Numbered from the stretch's first letter, positions 1 through 8,660 are shown. The stretch: 50,931 nt of DNA from Bacillota bacterium (GCA_030529825.1 JAUMWD010000007.1:25184-76114), one strand, 5' to 3'. Notes: generated by a model not told the origin, from the sequence alone. Made by a program: numbers and translations.

Positions 1-56
1 ATTTTGGCAGCGTTTTTCTTTGGCAGCACAAAGAAAAATGCTGATAATGATAATAT

Positions 57-88
57 AAAAAGAGGATTGCATAAGCAACCCTCTTTTT
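57..88. terminator. Bidirectional hairpin terminator
   Basis: AGAGG-A-TTGC pairs with GCAA-C-CCTCT around an ATAA loop, flanked by A and T runs. It lies just past the stop of the minus-strand tocopherol-cyclase-like gene and would also stop plus-strand transcription entering from the left. Bases 1-56 hold no recognisable gene end. Confidence 0.75.
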
Positions 89-98
89 ATGTATTTAA

Positions 99-1241
99 TT
101 AAAAATCGTATACGCCGTATTCGCAGCCGATGTTCTTTGCGTCCATCTCGTCGATAAGGTCGAACTTCTTCAGGCCCTTTCTGCGGTAGAGCTTCAGAAC
201 GCCGGTGCCGTTTCCGCCGTTGTTCAGGTGGTTGTAACGCTTGAGACCGTCGGGACATTCGTAGTTGATGTAAATCATATCCTTCTTCCAGCAGCGGATA
301 TCGGTAATCAGCTTGCCCTTGAAGGTTGTCTGCTCAACATGCCAGATGACCTCGTCATCGGTTTCGTGGCAGTCAAACTTTGTGGTGGAGCCGGTCCAGA
401 ACTTTGCGAAGTTGAACTCAAAGTCCTCTCCCTCGTACCAGAAGCAGCCGAGAAGCTTGCGGGGCAGAGCGAAGCCGAACACCTTGGGCTTGCCGCCGCC
501 GATTTCGAAGACGGAGTTCATGAGCTGCTTGCCGGAGATGCGGCTCTTAAGATTGGAGGAGCTGAGCCATACCCAGGGCTCGGTGAAGTCGCCGCCCCAG
601 TTCTTGTCGGCATAGCCGTAGCAGGTTTCGGGCTCAACAATGTACTCAACGCCGTTGAGGGTGATGGTGCCCTTGTAGAAGGTGCGGATGCCTTCTGCGT
701 GCCAGAACATCTCGAAAGAATTAATCTTGCGGAAGAACTTGCTTGCGCCGTAGCCTACATTGTAGGTGATGTTCTTGTCAACGGTGAGGTCCCAGCTCAT
801 GGTGCCTGCGTCGGACATCCATTCGGGATGTGCCGCAGCCTGCTCGGGGGTTACCTCAACATGGCCGCTGATGTGCTTTTCGGAGCAGTGGCAGCCGTTC
901 ACCTTAATGTCGATGGGGCCTTCCTTCTGGATTTCAACATCTTTCCATGCGTAGAAGTTGTGGATCTGGCCCTTTTCCTTCTCGCCCCAGAAGCCGCACT
1001 TAACCATGACATAGGAAGGACGCTCGCCTGCCTTCTGTGCCTCGGGTCTGTTCCATACGATGACGGGCTCATCCTTTGCCAAAGCGGGGTTGCATACAAA
1101 GAACTCGATGAAGAAGGGCTTTTCTTCGCCGGTTTCCTTGTTTATGGCGGTCATGTTATGCCACCACCAGTCGTAGCCTCTCTTGGCAAGAGGTCCGGTC
1201 AGTCTGAAACCGTTTCTTTCAATATCGCTCTTGTTTGCCAT
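99..1241 (-). CDS. Tocopherol-cyclase-like family protein
   Basis: 380 residues with no signal peptide or membrane segment. The Trp- and Gly-rich sequence (GYDWWWHNMT near residue 23, YADKNWG near 210, then FTEPWVWLSSSNL) matches the lipocalin-like tocopherol cyclase/AttH-type families; the DKNWG motif is the most telling part. Plant and cyanobacterial members cyclise phytylquinols, but an anaerobic clostridium is not expected to make tocopherol, so the substrate is unknown; a lipid or isoprenoid ligand is a guess. The start has a GGAGAG ribosome binding site 7 bases upstream and a good promoter further back. It stands alone as a transcription unit, followed by a terminator. Family assignment is fairly sure, enzymatic role is not. 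Confidence 0.65.
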   Translation of the reverse strand: MANKSDIERNGFRLTGPLAKRGYDWWWHNMTAINKETGEEKPFFIEFFVCNPALAKDEPVIVWNRPEAQKAGERPSYVMVKCGFWGEKEKGQIHNFYAWKDVEIQKEGPIDIKVNGCHCSEKHISGHVEVTPEQAAAHPEWMSDAGTMSWDLTVDKNITYNVGYGASKFFRKINSFEMFWHAEGIRTFYKGTITLNGVEYIVEPETCYGYADKNWGGDFTEPWVWLSSSNLKSRISGKQLMNSVFEIGGGKPKVFGFALPRKLLGCFWYEGEDFEFNFAKFWTGSTTKFDCHETDDEVIWHVEQTTFKGKLITDIRCWKKDMIYINYECPDGLKRYNHLNNGGNGTGVLKLYRRKGLKKFDLIDEMDAKNIGCEYGVYDF

Positions 1242-1295
1242 AATATTCTCTCCTGTCTTTCAAAATTGTTTATTTTTAAACACATTTATACAATT

Positions 1296-1324
1296 ATTAT
1301 ACACATGTCCAAACAATTTTTCAA
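1296..1324 (-). promoter_or_regulatory. Promoter of the tocopherol-cyclase-like gene
   Basis: On the minus strand TTGAAA (1319-1324) is separated by 17 bases from TATAAT (1296-1301). A 6-bp inverted repeat, ACAATT-TTTC-AATTGT (1313-1328), overlaps the -35 box and could bind a regulator. Confidence 0.7.
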
Positions 1325-1376
1325 TTGTAACTTATGTATAAATGTACATATTAAATTTGTATGTTTAGTAAAAACA

Positions 1377-1409
1377 GAATATCCCCAAAGTGTTCCTTTG
1401 GGGATATTC
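1377..1409 (-). terminator. Terminator of galM
   Basis: A 14-bp perfect stem, GAATATCCCCAAAG with CTTTGGGGATATTC, and a 5-base loop. T-rich runs flank it on both strands. It follows the minus-strand mutarotase gene. Confidence 0.85.
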
Positions 1410-1422
1410 TTCTGTTTTTTAT

Positions 1423-2394
1423 TCATTTTACGCTGAATTTACAGACGGTTTTCTTCATGAATACCTCATCCTTTTTCAGCAGGCAGGAGGGAAATTCGGG
1501 GCGATTGGGAGAATCCGGGAAAAACTGGGTTTCAAGGCACAGACCGGAGTTTTTGCCGTATACTGCACCGTTTTTACCCTTTCTTTCCTTGAGCATTCCG
1601 CCGGCATAAAACTGCACACCGGGCATATCTGTGGTAATTCGCATATGGCGTCCGGTCTTTTCATCATAAAGCTCGGCGCAGAGCGTACCCTCATTCAGCA
1701 CAAAGTTGTGGTCAAAAAAGCCCTTTTCTATTTTTCGCATTTTGCGGAAATCAAAGTCCGTACCCTCAACTGGGCGAAGCTCACCTGTGGGAATAAGTTT
1801 TTCGTCAACGGGGGTATATTTATCCGCATTTATCATGAGGCTGTGGTCAAGAATACTTCCCTCACCTGCAAGGTTAAAATAGCTGTGGTTACACATATTT
1901 ATAACCGTATTCTCCGTGCTTGAGGCGGAGAAGATTATCTGAAGCTCGTTAAAATCATTAAGGCGGTAAAGCACATTTGCGGTGAGCTTTCCCGGGAAAC
2001 CGTCCTCGCCGTCGGGAGAAGTCAGCTCAAGTACAAGAGTGTCCTCATCCTTATACTCCACCGAAAACTTCTTTTTGCTGAAGCCCACACCGCCGTGCAG
2101 GGTGTTTTCTCCCTCGTTTGCCGTGAGGCTGTATTCTTCGTTTCCGATGCTGAATTTTGCTCCGCTGATACGGTTAGCGTATCTGCCCACGGTTGCGCCC
2201 AGATAGTCGCCGTGCAGGAGGTATTCGTCGGGGGTATCGTAGCCGAGAACAATATCCGCAAAATTGCCGTTTCTGTCCGGCGTCATAATGCTCTGCACTG
2301 CGGCACCCAAATCCGTCACCGTTACAGAAACTCCGTTTATATTCTCAATAACGAAAAGCTTATAGCCTTCACCGAATTCTTTCTCTGTAATCAT
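1423..2394 (-). CDS. galM: Galactose mutarotase (aldose 1-epimerase)
   Basis: 323 residues, a usual length for the family. It interconverts alpha and beta anomers of galactose or related aldoses in the cytoplasm, the entry step of the Leloir pathway. Seen in the sequence: GRYANRI near residue 70, LHGG near 98, the catalytic-His motif NHSYFNLAG near 168 and the catalytic-Glu motif CLETQFFPDS near 297, in the order expected for GalM. No other galactose genes are adjacent, so it appears to be a single-gene unit with its own promoter and terminator. The start has GGGGTG 8 bases upstream. The exact sugar cannot be told from sequence. Confidence 0.9.
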   Translation of the reverse strand: MITEKEFGEGYKLFVIENINGVSVTVTDLGAAVQSIMTPDRNGNFADIVLGYDTPDEYLLHGDYLGATVGRYANRISGAKFSIGNEEYSLTANEGENTLHGGVGFSKKKFSVEYKDEDTLVLELTSPDGEDGFPGKLTANVLYRLNDFNELQIIFSASSTENTVINMCNHSYFNLAGEGSILDHSLMINADKYTPVDEKLIPTGELRPVEGTDFDFRKMRKIEKGFFDHNFVLNEGTLCAELYDEKTGRHMRITTDMPGVQFYAGGMLKERKGKNGAVYGKNSGLCLETQFFPDSPNRPEFPSCLLKKDEVFMKKTVCKFSVK

Positions 2395-2414
2395 GGTTTT
2401 TTCACCCCGTTTAC

Positions 2415-2443
2415 ATTATAATCCATTCCCATTTCGCCATCAA
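2415..2443 (-). promoter_or_regulatory. Promoter of galM
   Basis: TTGATG (2438-2443, read on minus) and TATAAT (2415-2420) with a 17-base spacer. This would give a very short leader of about 14 bases that includes the ribosome binding site. Confidence 0.6.
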
Positions 2444-2555
2444 TACGCAATTGCACAAATTTCCGTGCGGAAAAGACTGTTAATTTGCAAACAAAGAATG
2501 CCGCTAAACCATTGGAAATACTGGATTTTTTGTATTTTTTGCATTTTTTCCGCTG

Positions 2556-2584
2556 TTGACAATATGCGCCGATTAAAGTACAAT
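2556..2584 (+). promoter_or_regulatory. Promoter of nfnAB
   Basis: TTGACA (2556-2561), a 17-base spacer and TACAAT (2579-2584). It is close to consensus and leaves a leader of about 50 bases before nfnA. Confidence 0.8.
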
Positions 2585-2642
2585 ATCTGTTGATGTCTAT
2601 AAATAAAATAGTTGCAAATTCTAAAAGACAAGAGGTAATAAG

Positions 2643-3509
2643 ATGTTCAAAGTAGTAACTAAGAGATTTCTGAACGATGCAAAGACCATTTGCCTGTTCG
2701 AAATCGAAGCACCCCTGGTTGCAAAGCATGCACAGGCAGGTCAGTTCGTCATCTTCCGTCTTGACGAGCAGGGCGAACGCACTCCTGTTTCCGTTGCAGG
2801 CTATGACCGCGAAAAGGGTACCGTAACCGTTATGGTTCAGGCCGCAGGCCGTACCACCAGAATGCTCCACACCGTTGAGCAGGGCGACTACATCACCGAC
2901 TTTGTAGGTCCTCTCGGTAAGGCTACCGAGATGGAAGGCCTGAAGAAGGTTTGTGTTGTCGGCGGCGGCGTAGGCTGTGCAATTGCATACCCCATCGCCA
3001 AGGAAATGCACGAGAAGGGCATTGAGGTAACCTTCATTGCCGGCTTCAGAAGCGCTGACATCGTTATTCTTAAGGATGAGCTCAAGGCAGCTTCCGACAA
3101 GCTCATCATGTGCACCGACGACGGCACCTACGGTGAGAAGGGCTTCACCACCCAGTATCTCAAGCAGGAAATCGAAGCAAACATTGCTGAGGGCAAGGCA
3201 CAGTTTGACCGCGTAATCGCAATCGGTCCCGACATCATGATGAAGTTCCTGGCCGATGTTACCCGTCCCTACGGCATCAAGACCATCATCTCCCTCGACC
3301 CCATCATGGTCGACGGCACCGGTATGTGCGGCGGCTGCCGCGTTATCGTCGGCGGCGAGACCAAGTTCGCCTGTGTTGACGGTCCCGACTTCGATGCACA
3401 CGAGGTTGACTTTGATTCCCTCATTAAGCGCGCAGCATTCTACAAAGACGAGCAGGATGAAGCTGCAAAGCATATCTGCAACATGACCGGAGGTAAGCGC
3501 AATGGCTAA
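2643..3509 (+). CDS. nfnA: NfnA: NAD+/ferredoxin subunit of NADH-dependent ferredoxin:NADP+ oxidoreductase
   Basis: 288 residues, related to dihydroorotate dehydrogenase electron-transfer subunits. An FAD-binding barrel (RTPVSVAG near 46) is followed by an NAD-binding domain (VVGGGVGCAIAYPIA near 105) and a C-terminal iron-sulfur segment with Cys229, Cys232 and Cys244. In characterised NfnA proteins the [2Fe-2S] cluster has three Cys and one Asp ligand, and Asp224 is well placed here. With NfnB it forms a flavin-based electron-bifurcating complex linking NADH, ferredoxin and NADPH in the cytoplasm. Its last codons overlap the start of nfnB by 8 bases, so the two are translationally coupled. 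Confidence 0.9.
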   Translation: MFKVVTKRFLNDAKTICLFEIEAPLVAKHAQAGQFVIFRLDEQGERTPVSVAGYDREKGTVTVMVQAAGRTTRMLHTVEQGDYITDFVGPLGKATEMEGLKKVCVVGGGVGCAIAYPIAKEMHEKGIEVTFIAGFRSADIVILKDELKAASDKLIMCTDDGTYGEKGFTTQYLKQEIEANIAEGKAQFDRVIAIGPDIMMKFLADVTRPYGIKTIISLDPIMVDGTGMCGGCRVIVGGETKFACVDGPDFDAHEVDFDSLIKRAAFYKDEQDEAAKHICNMTGGKRNG

Positions 3510-4896
3510 TATGAAGATGGAAAAAAACCCCATGCCGGAGCAGGATCCCGTTGTCCGTGCCGGTAACTTTGACGAGGTTGCTCTGGGCTACACCCCCGAG
3601 ATGGCAATGGACGAGGCAAAGCGCTGCCTGAACTGCCACAATATGCCCTGCCGCAGCGGCTGCCCCGTTTCCGTACGCATCCCCGAATTCATCGCCAAGG
3701 TCGCAGCAGGCGATTTTGACGCAGCATATGAAATCATCACCTCCACCAACTCCCTGCCTGCAGTCTGCGGCCGCGTATGCCCCCAGGAAAAGCAGTGCGA
3801 GAGCAAGTGTGTCCGCGGCATCAAGGGCGAAGCAGTCGGCATCGGCCGTCTGGAGCGCTTTGTTGCCGACTACCACATGAACAAGGAAGTCAAGGACGAG
3901 GTTAAGGTTCCCGAATCCAACGGCCACAGAGTTGCCGTTGTCGGCTCCGGCCCTGCCTCCCTCACCTGTGCAGGCGACCTGCGCAAGATGGGCTACGATG
4001 TTACCATTTACGAAGCATTCCATAAGCCCGGCGGCGTTCTGGTTTACGGTATCCCCCAGTTCCGTCTCCCCAAGGAGATCGTTGCAGCTGAGGTCGAAAA
4101 CCTGAAGAAGATGGGCGTTAAAATTATCACCGACGCAATCATCGGCAAGTCCATCACCGTTGACGAGCTCTTCGAAGACGAGAAGTACGAAGCAGTATTC
4201 GTAGGCTCCGGCGCAGGTCTTCCCCAGTTCCTGCGTATCCCCGGTGAGAATCTGCTGGGCGTTTACTCCGCAAACGAGCTGCTCACCCGTGTAAACCTCA
4301 TGAAGGCTTACCGCGATGATTATGACACACCCATCAAGCACTTCAACCGTGTTGCAGTTGTCGGCGCAGGCAACGTTGCAATGGACGCAAGCCGTGTTGC
4401 AAAGCGTCTGGGTGCAGAGCATGTTTACATCACCTACCGCCGCGGCAAGGACGAGCTTCCCGCACGTAAGGAAGAGGTCGAGCACGCAGAGGCTGAAGGC
4501 ATTGAGTTCAACCTCCTGAACAACCCCGTTGCTATCATCGGCGACGAGACAGGTCATGTAACCGGCATCGAGCTGGTTAAGCAGGAGCTGGGCGAGCCCG
4601 ACGAAAAGGGCCGCAGAAAGCCCGTTCCCATTGAGGGCAGCAACTGGGTTCTGGATGTTGACACCGTCATCATCGCCATCGGCACCAGCCCCAACCCCCT
4701 GATTCGCAACACCACCGGCGGTCTCACCTTCACCAAGAAGGGCGGCATCGAGGCAAACGAAGTCGGTCAGACCTCCCGTGAGGGCGTATTCGCAGGCGGC
4801 GATGCCGTTACCGGCGCAGCAACCGTTATCCTTGCTATGGGCGCAGGCAAAGCAGGCGCAAAGGGCATCGACGAGTACATCAAGTCCAAGCAGTAA
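3502..4896 (+). CDS. nfnB: NfnB: NADPH-binding GltD-like subunit of the Nfn complex
   Basis: 464 residues, the usual length for the large Nfn subunit and also annotated as glutamate synthase small chain GltA/GltD. The N-terminal Cys-rich domain (CLNCHNMPCRSGCP, then CGRVCPQEKQCESKC) carries two [4Fe-4S] clusters; an FAD dinucleotide fold (VAVVGSGPASL near 148) and an NADPH fold (VAVVGAGNVAMDASR near 284) follow. A glutamate synthase role is unlikely because no large GltB subunit is present and nfnA is directly upstream. The gene ends at a strong terminator, making nfnAB a two-gene operon. Confidence 0.9.
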   Translation: MANMKMEKNPMPEQDPVVRAGNFDEVALGYTPEMAMDEAKRCLNCHNMPCRSGCPVSVRIPEFIAKVAAGDFDAAYEIITSTNSLPAVCGRVCPQEKQCESKCVRGIKGEAVGIGRLERFVADYHMNKEVKDEVKVPESNGHRVAVVGSGPASLTCAGDLRKMGYDVTIYEAFHKPGGVLVYGIPQFRLPKEIVAAEVENLKKMGVKIITDAIIGKSITVDELFEDEKYEAVFVGSGAGLPQFLRIPGENLLGVYSANELLTRVNLMKAYRDDYDTPIKHFNRVAVVGAGNVAMDASRVAKRLGAEHVYITYRRGKDELPARKEEVEHAEAEGIEFNLLNNPVAIIGDETGHVTGIELVKQELGEPDEKGRRKPVPIEGSNWVLDVDTVIIAIGTSPNPLIRNTTGGLTFTKKGGIEANEVGQTSREGVFAGGDAVTGAATVILAMGAGKAGAKGIDEYIKSKQ

Positions 4897-4911
4897 TAAA
4901 AAACATATCGG

Positions 4912-4943
4912 CAGCGGCATTCTTCGGAATGCCGCTGTTTTTT
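4912..4943 (+). terminator. Terminator of nfnAB
   Basis: An 11-bp perfect stem, CAGCGGCATTC with GAATGCCGCTG, closed by a TTCG tetraloop and followed by six T. Confidence 0.95.
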
Positions 4944-4981
4944 CACCGCATTTTTATGATGCCTGCGATTTTTTCAAAAAA

Positions 4982-5043
4982 AATTTGCATTTATTTCTTG
5001 CAGAAATATGCAAATTATAGTAAAATCACTTTTATATAAAGTG
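4982..5043 (+). promoter_or_regulatory. Promoter and two palindromes upstream of the GntR regulator
   Basis: TTGCAG (4998-5003), 17 bases, TAAAAT (5021-5026). Two inverted repeats overlap it: AATTTGCAT/ATGCAAATT (4982-4990 and 5008-5016, with inner arms ATTTC/GAAAT) across the -35 box, and CACTTT-TATAT-AAAGTG (5027-5043) at the expected transcription start. Their position suggests autoregulation by the encoded GntR protein; the assignment of either site to this regulator is inference. Confidence 0.6.
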
Positions 5044-5102
5044 CAATATTAATGTGGTTTACCTTATTTTGCCTATTTCAAAATCCATGGGAGGATATGT
5101 AA

Positions 5103-5843
5103 ATGAACCGTGCCGAATTCCAAGCATATCTGGAGAAACACCCGTCTGCCAAGCTGCGAGACCTGGTGACGCAGATGCTTTACGAAGAGATCGTATCCCT
5201 TCGCATTGCTCCGGGAACGAAGCTCAATGTCAACAGCATTGCGTCTGCTCTGGGAATTTCCAGAACCCCTGTTGCCGAGGCAATCGTCAACCTCTGCGAA
5301 AAGGGCTTTGTCATTTCCCGTCCCGATACCTCCGGCTACTATGTCATTGACTTGAGCATGACGGATATGATCAGCCTGTACGATGTACGCACCGCCATTG
5401 AGTGTGAGGCCGCCGCCCTCTGTACGGAGCACGCGGACAACGCCACCGTAGCGGAGCTTGAGCGTCTTGCCAACGAATACCGCGACGCGCTCATCGCCAA
5501 GGATTATGACAGTATGCTGGGCAGCGATATGCCCTTCCACGCTCTCATTGTAAGCTCCTGCGGCAACAAGTACATTCAGAAGTGCTATGAGATGCTGCGC
5601 CCCAACCTCACCATGTATCAGTCCTCCATGCTGAAATTCGTCAGCTCCAGCGGTGAAAATCCCTGGTCCTCCAGCATTACCTATAACCACAACGCAGTTG
5701 TGGAGGCAATCAAGATGCGTATTCCCGAGCTTGCCCGTCAGGCTATGGCAAACCATGTTTCCTCAAGCCTGAACTACACCATGTTCTGCGGCGGCGGCAG
5801 TGATCCCTTCGCAAATGTAAGAAATCCCAAAGGTAAAAAATAA
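5103..5843 (+). CDS. GntR-family transcriptional regulator (FadR/FCD type)
   Basis: 246 residues. An N-terminal winged helix (about 15-80, with the recognition-helix segment ALGISRTPVAEAIVNL) is followed by an all-helical FCD ligand domain (about 90-220) with the Asp/His positions typical of metal-dependent effector binding. FCD regulators usually sense small carboxylates or sugar acids and control nearby transport or catabolic genes. The nearest downstream gene on the same strand is the MFS transporter, which has its own promoter after a hairpin, so the target is not certain. GGGAGG sits upstream of the start. Two palindromes at its own promoter suggest autoregulation. Confidence 0.85.
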   Translation: MNRAEFQAYLEKHPSAKLRDLVTQMLYEEIVSLRIAPGTKLNVNSIASALGISRTPVAEAIVNLCEKGFVISRPDTSGYYVIDLSMTDMISLYDVRTAIECEAAALCTEHADNATVAELERLANEYRDALIAKDYDSMLGSDMPFHALIVSSCGNKYIQKCYEMLRPNLTMYQSSMLKFVSSSGENPWSSSITYNHNAVVEAIKMRIPELARQAMANHVSSSLNYTMFCGGGSDPFANVRNPKGKK

Positions 5844-5848
5844 ATTCA

Positions 5849-5876
5849 AAGGCGGTGCTTAAGCACCGCCTTCTTG
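5849..5876 (+). terminator. Terminator of the GntR gene
   Basis: A 10-bp stem, AAGGCGGTGC with GCACCGCCTT, and a TTAA loop. The T tail is short (CTTGT), so termination may be partial and some readthrough into the MFS gene is possible. Confidence 0.65.
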
Positions 5877-5902
5877 TATACGCTTACATAGTGTGCTATA
5901 AT
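5874..5902 (+). promoter_or_regulatory. Promoter of the MFS transporter
   Basis: TTGTAT (5874-5879), 17 bases, TATAAT (5897-5902), preceded by a TG-containing extended -10 region. Confidence 0.7.
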
Positions 5903-5932
5903 TAAAAGCTAAATCTACAGTTGGGATGTAAA

Positions 5933-7129
5933 ATGAAAGCTAACACTAAACTTAATTTTGAATTTTCCTGGGCGCAGGGTGCTTACTGGGCGTCAAACGG
6001 CCTCGTCTTCAACTTTGCCGCGGTTTTTCTTCAGCACAAGGGCTATTCCAACTATGAGCTGGGTATAATCCTCGCTCTGGGCAATGTCGCCGCCTTTGTT
6101 CTTCAGCCGCTGGCAGCCGGATATATTGACAGGCGCAACAAAAAGCCTCTGCTTCCCTGCTCCGCCCTTATAATTCTCATTTCCATACTCCTTGCCGTCG
6201 CCGCGGTATTCATACCCGGTGCCTGCACGGCGCTGTCGGCAGTATACATACTCATGCTCGGCACAAGTATTCTGCTCCAGCCCCTTACCAACGCCATGAG
6301 CACCTACATAAACACCTGGGGCTATGACATAAAATTTGCCCGGGCAAGAGGTATAGGCTCGCTTTGCTTTGCCCTGTGCATGGCTCTTTTGGGTATGCTC
6401 ACCCAGCGTGTGGGCGCAGATACTGTTCCCTTTGTTTACATCATTCTCCTCGCTCTGCTCATGGGCGTTGTGCTGCTGATGATGCGGCAGGACAAAACCA
6501 TGCGCCTTGTGCCGCCGAAGGTATTTGACAATCCCGAAAAGGCGGCCAGCTCCATCGGCGTTTTCATTCGGGAAAACAAGCGCTTCTGCGTGTATCTTCT
6601 GGGCGTGGCTCTGCTGTTTTTCTCCCATTCCCTGCTGGGAAATTTCATGATTGAATTTCTCAAGCCCATAGGCGGCGACAGCGGAGATATGGGCAATATT
6701 TTCTGCATAATGGCGCTTTCCGAGCTTCCCGCCATGCTGCTGTTTGACAGACTGCTTCGCAGGGTGCGCTGCTCCACACTTTTGAAGTTCTCCGCCGTAA
6801 TGTTCGCGGTCAAGCAGGCTGCGGCATGGTTTGCTCCCTCCGTTCCCATGATGTATGCCGCCATGTGCATTCAGGCTCTCTCCTTCGCCATATTCATTCC
6901 CGCCTCGGTGCGCTATGTGGAAGAGGTCATCAAAAAGCGTGACTCCGTCAAGGGTCAGGCCTTCACCACAAGCATGATAACCCTCGGCAGCATATTCGCA
7001 AGCTATCTCGGCGGATATATGCTGGATAACATCAGCGTTCAGAACACGCTCATGGTTGGAACAATAGCCGCAGTCCTCGGCGCTCTGACAGTCCTGCCCG
7101 GTGTTGAAAAAACAAAGCTGAATAAATAA
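5933..7129 (+). CDS. Major facilitator superfamily transporter
   Basis: 398 residues with about 12 hydrophobic segments. The MFS loop motif between helices 2 and 3 is visible (AAGYIDRRNKKP). It resembles the LacY/nucleoside-H+ symporter-like branch (MFS_1-like) rather than drug exporters, but the substrate is not recognisable. The ATG at 5933 is chosen over an in-frame TTG at 5921 because a GGGA motif lies 6 bases upstream of it; the TTG has no ribosome binding site. It lies downstream of the GntR regulator and ends at a shared terminator facing the symporter gene. Confidence 0.85.
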   Translation: MKANTKLNFEFSWAQGAYWASNGLVFNFAAVFLQHKGYSNYELGIILALGNVAAFVLQPLAAGYIDRRNKKPLLPCSALIILISILLAVAAVFIPGACTALSAVYILMLGTSILLQPLTNAMSTYINTWGYDIKFARARGIGSLCFALCMALLGMLTQRVGADTVPFVYIILLALLMGVVLLMMRQDKTMRLVPPKVFDNPEKAASSIGVFIRENKRFCVYLLGVALLFFSHSLLGNFMIEFLKPIGGDSGDMGNIFCIMALSELPAMLLFDRLLRRVRCSTLLKFSAVMFAVKQAAAWFAPSVPMMYAAMCIQALSFAIFIPASVRYVEEVIKKRDSVKGQAFTTSMITLGSIFASYLGGYMLDNISVQNTLMVGTIAAVLGALTVLPGVEKTKLNK

Positions 7130-7160
7130 AAAAATCCACTGTCTGTGACAGTGGATTTTT
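7130..7160. terminator. Bidirectional terminator between MFS and symporter genes
   Basis: A 14-bp stem, AAAAATCCACTGTC with GACAGTGGATTTTT, and a TGT loop. A and T runs on both sides make it work for both converging genes. Confidence 0.9.
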
Positions 7161-7174
7161 TGTTATATGTTTTA

Positions 7175-8593
7175 TTACTTCCAGCACTCGGTGTTGGTGA
7201 GGCCGATGTCTGCGGCCTTGAACTCGGGGTTCTTGCCTTCCTTGCGCTGCTTGGTGTAGTCCTTGAGAGCCTTGATAGCAGGCTTGCTGAGGATGAGGAT
7301 TACGGGAATGTTGATAAGAACCATGATTCCCTGAAGTGCATCTGCAGCATCCCATGCCAGGTCTGTGGTGATAATGCAGCCGCAGAACACGAGAGCACAT
7401 GCCACAATGCGGAATACGAGCAGTCCAATTTTGCTGGGTTCACGCTTGAGGATAAACTTCAGGCAGCCTTCGCAGTAATAGAAGTTGCCGATAAGAGTGG
7501 TGAATGCGAAGAGGCACAGAGCTACGGCAACAAATATAGGACCGAAGTTACCGAGTGCCATACCCATAGACTGCTGTACATAGGGAGCACCCTTTACAGC
7601 TTCATCGAGTCCGTTGGGGTTTGCGCACATGCACATGAGTGCGGTAGCGGAGCAGATGAGCAGAGTGTCGATGAATACGGAAAGCATCTGAACCAAACCC
7701 TGCTTTGCGGGGTGGGAAACGTCTGCGGTAGCTGCTGCGTTGGGAGCGGAGCCCATACCTGCTTCGTTGGAGTAAAGGCCGCGCTTGATGCCCCAAAGGA
7801 TGCAGGAGCCGGCGAAGCCGCCGAAGATTGCCTTGAAGTCAAATGCGGAAACAAAGATACTCTTGAATACGAAGGGGATATTCTTTGCGTTGAGTACGAT
7901 TACTACCAGGGAAACAACGATATAGAGCACGCCCATTATGGGAACAAGGACACCGGTGACCTTGGTGAGGCGCTTTGCGCCGCCCAGAACAACTGCCGCA
8001 AAGAGAATTGCAAGGACTGCACCAACAATAATAGAAGTTACCTTTTCGTCATAGAACGAGAAACCAGAGAATGCGGTTTTTGTATTATATGCAGCAAGCA
8101 TATTGTAGCCCACAGCATAGGTGAGAATCAGAGCAATGGCAAAAATAACACCGAGCCAGCGCTGCTTGAGTGCATCCTGCATATAGTAGGAAGGACCGCC
8201 ATAGTAAGTTCCGTCTTTGTCCTTCTTCTTGTAAATCTGAGCCAGAGTGGATTCAACAAATGAGGAAGCGCCGCCGAGGATTGCGGTAATCCACATCCAG
8301 AAGATGGCACCGAAGCCACCTACACAGATTGCGGTGGAAACACCGATGATGTTGCCGGTGCCGACGCGGGAAGCGGTGGAAACCATCAGTGCGCCGAAGG
8401 AAGAGATGCCGTCCTTGTTTTTGGGCTTCTCAGAAACGACCTTGATGGATTCGCCGAAGAGTCGGAACTGGGGAAGGCCGAGGCGGATGGTAAAGTAAAT
8501 ACCTGCAAGGATAAGCAGTGCAGGTGCGATGTATGTAGTATTAAACAGAAAATCATATATCGCAAGTGCTACACTATCAATTTTGTCAATCAT
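7175..8593 (-). CDS. Sodium:alanine/glycine symporter family protein (AGCS)
   Basis: 472 residues and about 11 membrane helices. The AGCS signature region is clear: STASRVGTGNIIGVSTAI near 72, then GGASSFVESTLAQIYKKKD and GPSYYM. Characterised relatives (AlsT, AgcS) import alanine or glycine with Na+. Na+ coupling would fit the ion-pumping pyrophosphatase at the far end of the window. The start at 8593 has TAGGAG 7 bases upstream. The gene is monocistronic, with a promoter about 70 bases back and a palindrome in the leader. Confidence 0.9.
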   Translation of the reverse strand: MIDKIDSVALAIYDFLFNTTYIAPALLILAGIYFTIRLGLPQFRLFGESIKVVSEKPKNKDGISSFGALMVSTASRVGTGNIIGVSTAICVGGFGAIFWMWITAILGGASSFVESTLAQIYKKKDKDGTYYGGPSYYMQDALKQRWLGVIFAIALILTYAVGYNMLAAYNTKTAFSGFSFYDEKVTSIIVGAVLAILFAAVVLGGAKRLTKVTGVLVPIMGVLYIVVSLVVIVLNAKNIPFVFKSIFVSAFDFKAIFGGFAGSCILWGIKRGLYSNEAGMGSAPNAAATADVSHPAKQGLVQMLSVFIDTLLICSATALMCMCANPNGLDEAVKGAPYVQQSMGMALGNFGPIFVAVALCLFAFTTLIGNFYYCEGCLKFILKREPSKIGLLVFRIVACALVFCGCIITTDLAWDAADALQGIMVLINIPVILILSKPAIKALKDYTKQRKEGKNPEFKAADIGLTNTECWK

Positions 8594-8631
8594 GACTTTT
8601 CTCCTAACTTATACATTATATTTCTCTCACA

Positions 8632-8648
8632 ATGTGTTAAAAACACAT
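8632..8648 (-). promoter_or_regulatory. Inverted repeat in the symporter leader
   Basis: ATGTGTT-AAA-AACACAT, a 17-base palindrome between the promoter and the ribosome binding site of the symporter gene. It could be an operator or an RNA hairpin; the regulator is unknown. Confidence 0.4.
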
Positions 8649-8660
8649 CAAACGCTGACA

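Noticed and set aside
1-56. Open frame entering from the left edge (reads ILAAFFFGSTKKNADNDN)
   Set aside because: It could be the end of a membrane protein, but it runs through the terminator hairpin and is too short to judge; other frames are closed.
3502-4896. nfnB as glutamate synthase small subunit
   Set aside because: There is no glutamate synthase large subunit, and the 8-base overlap with nfnA gives the standard Nfn pair.
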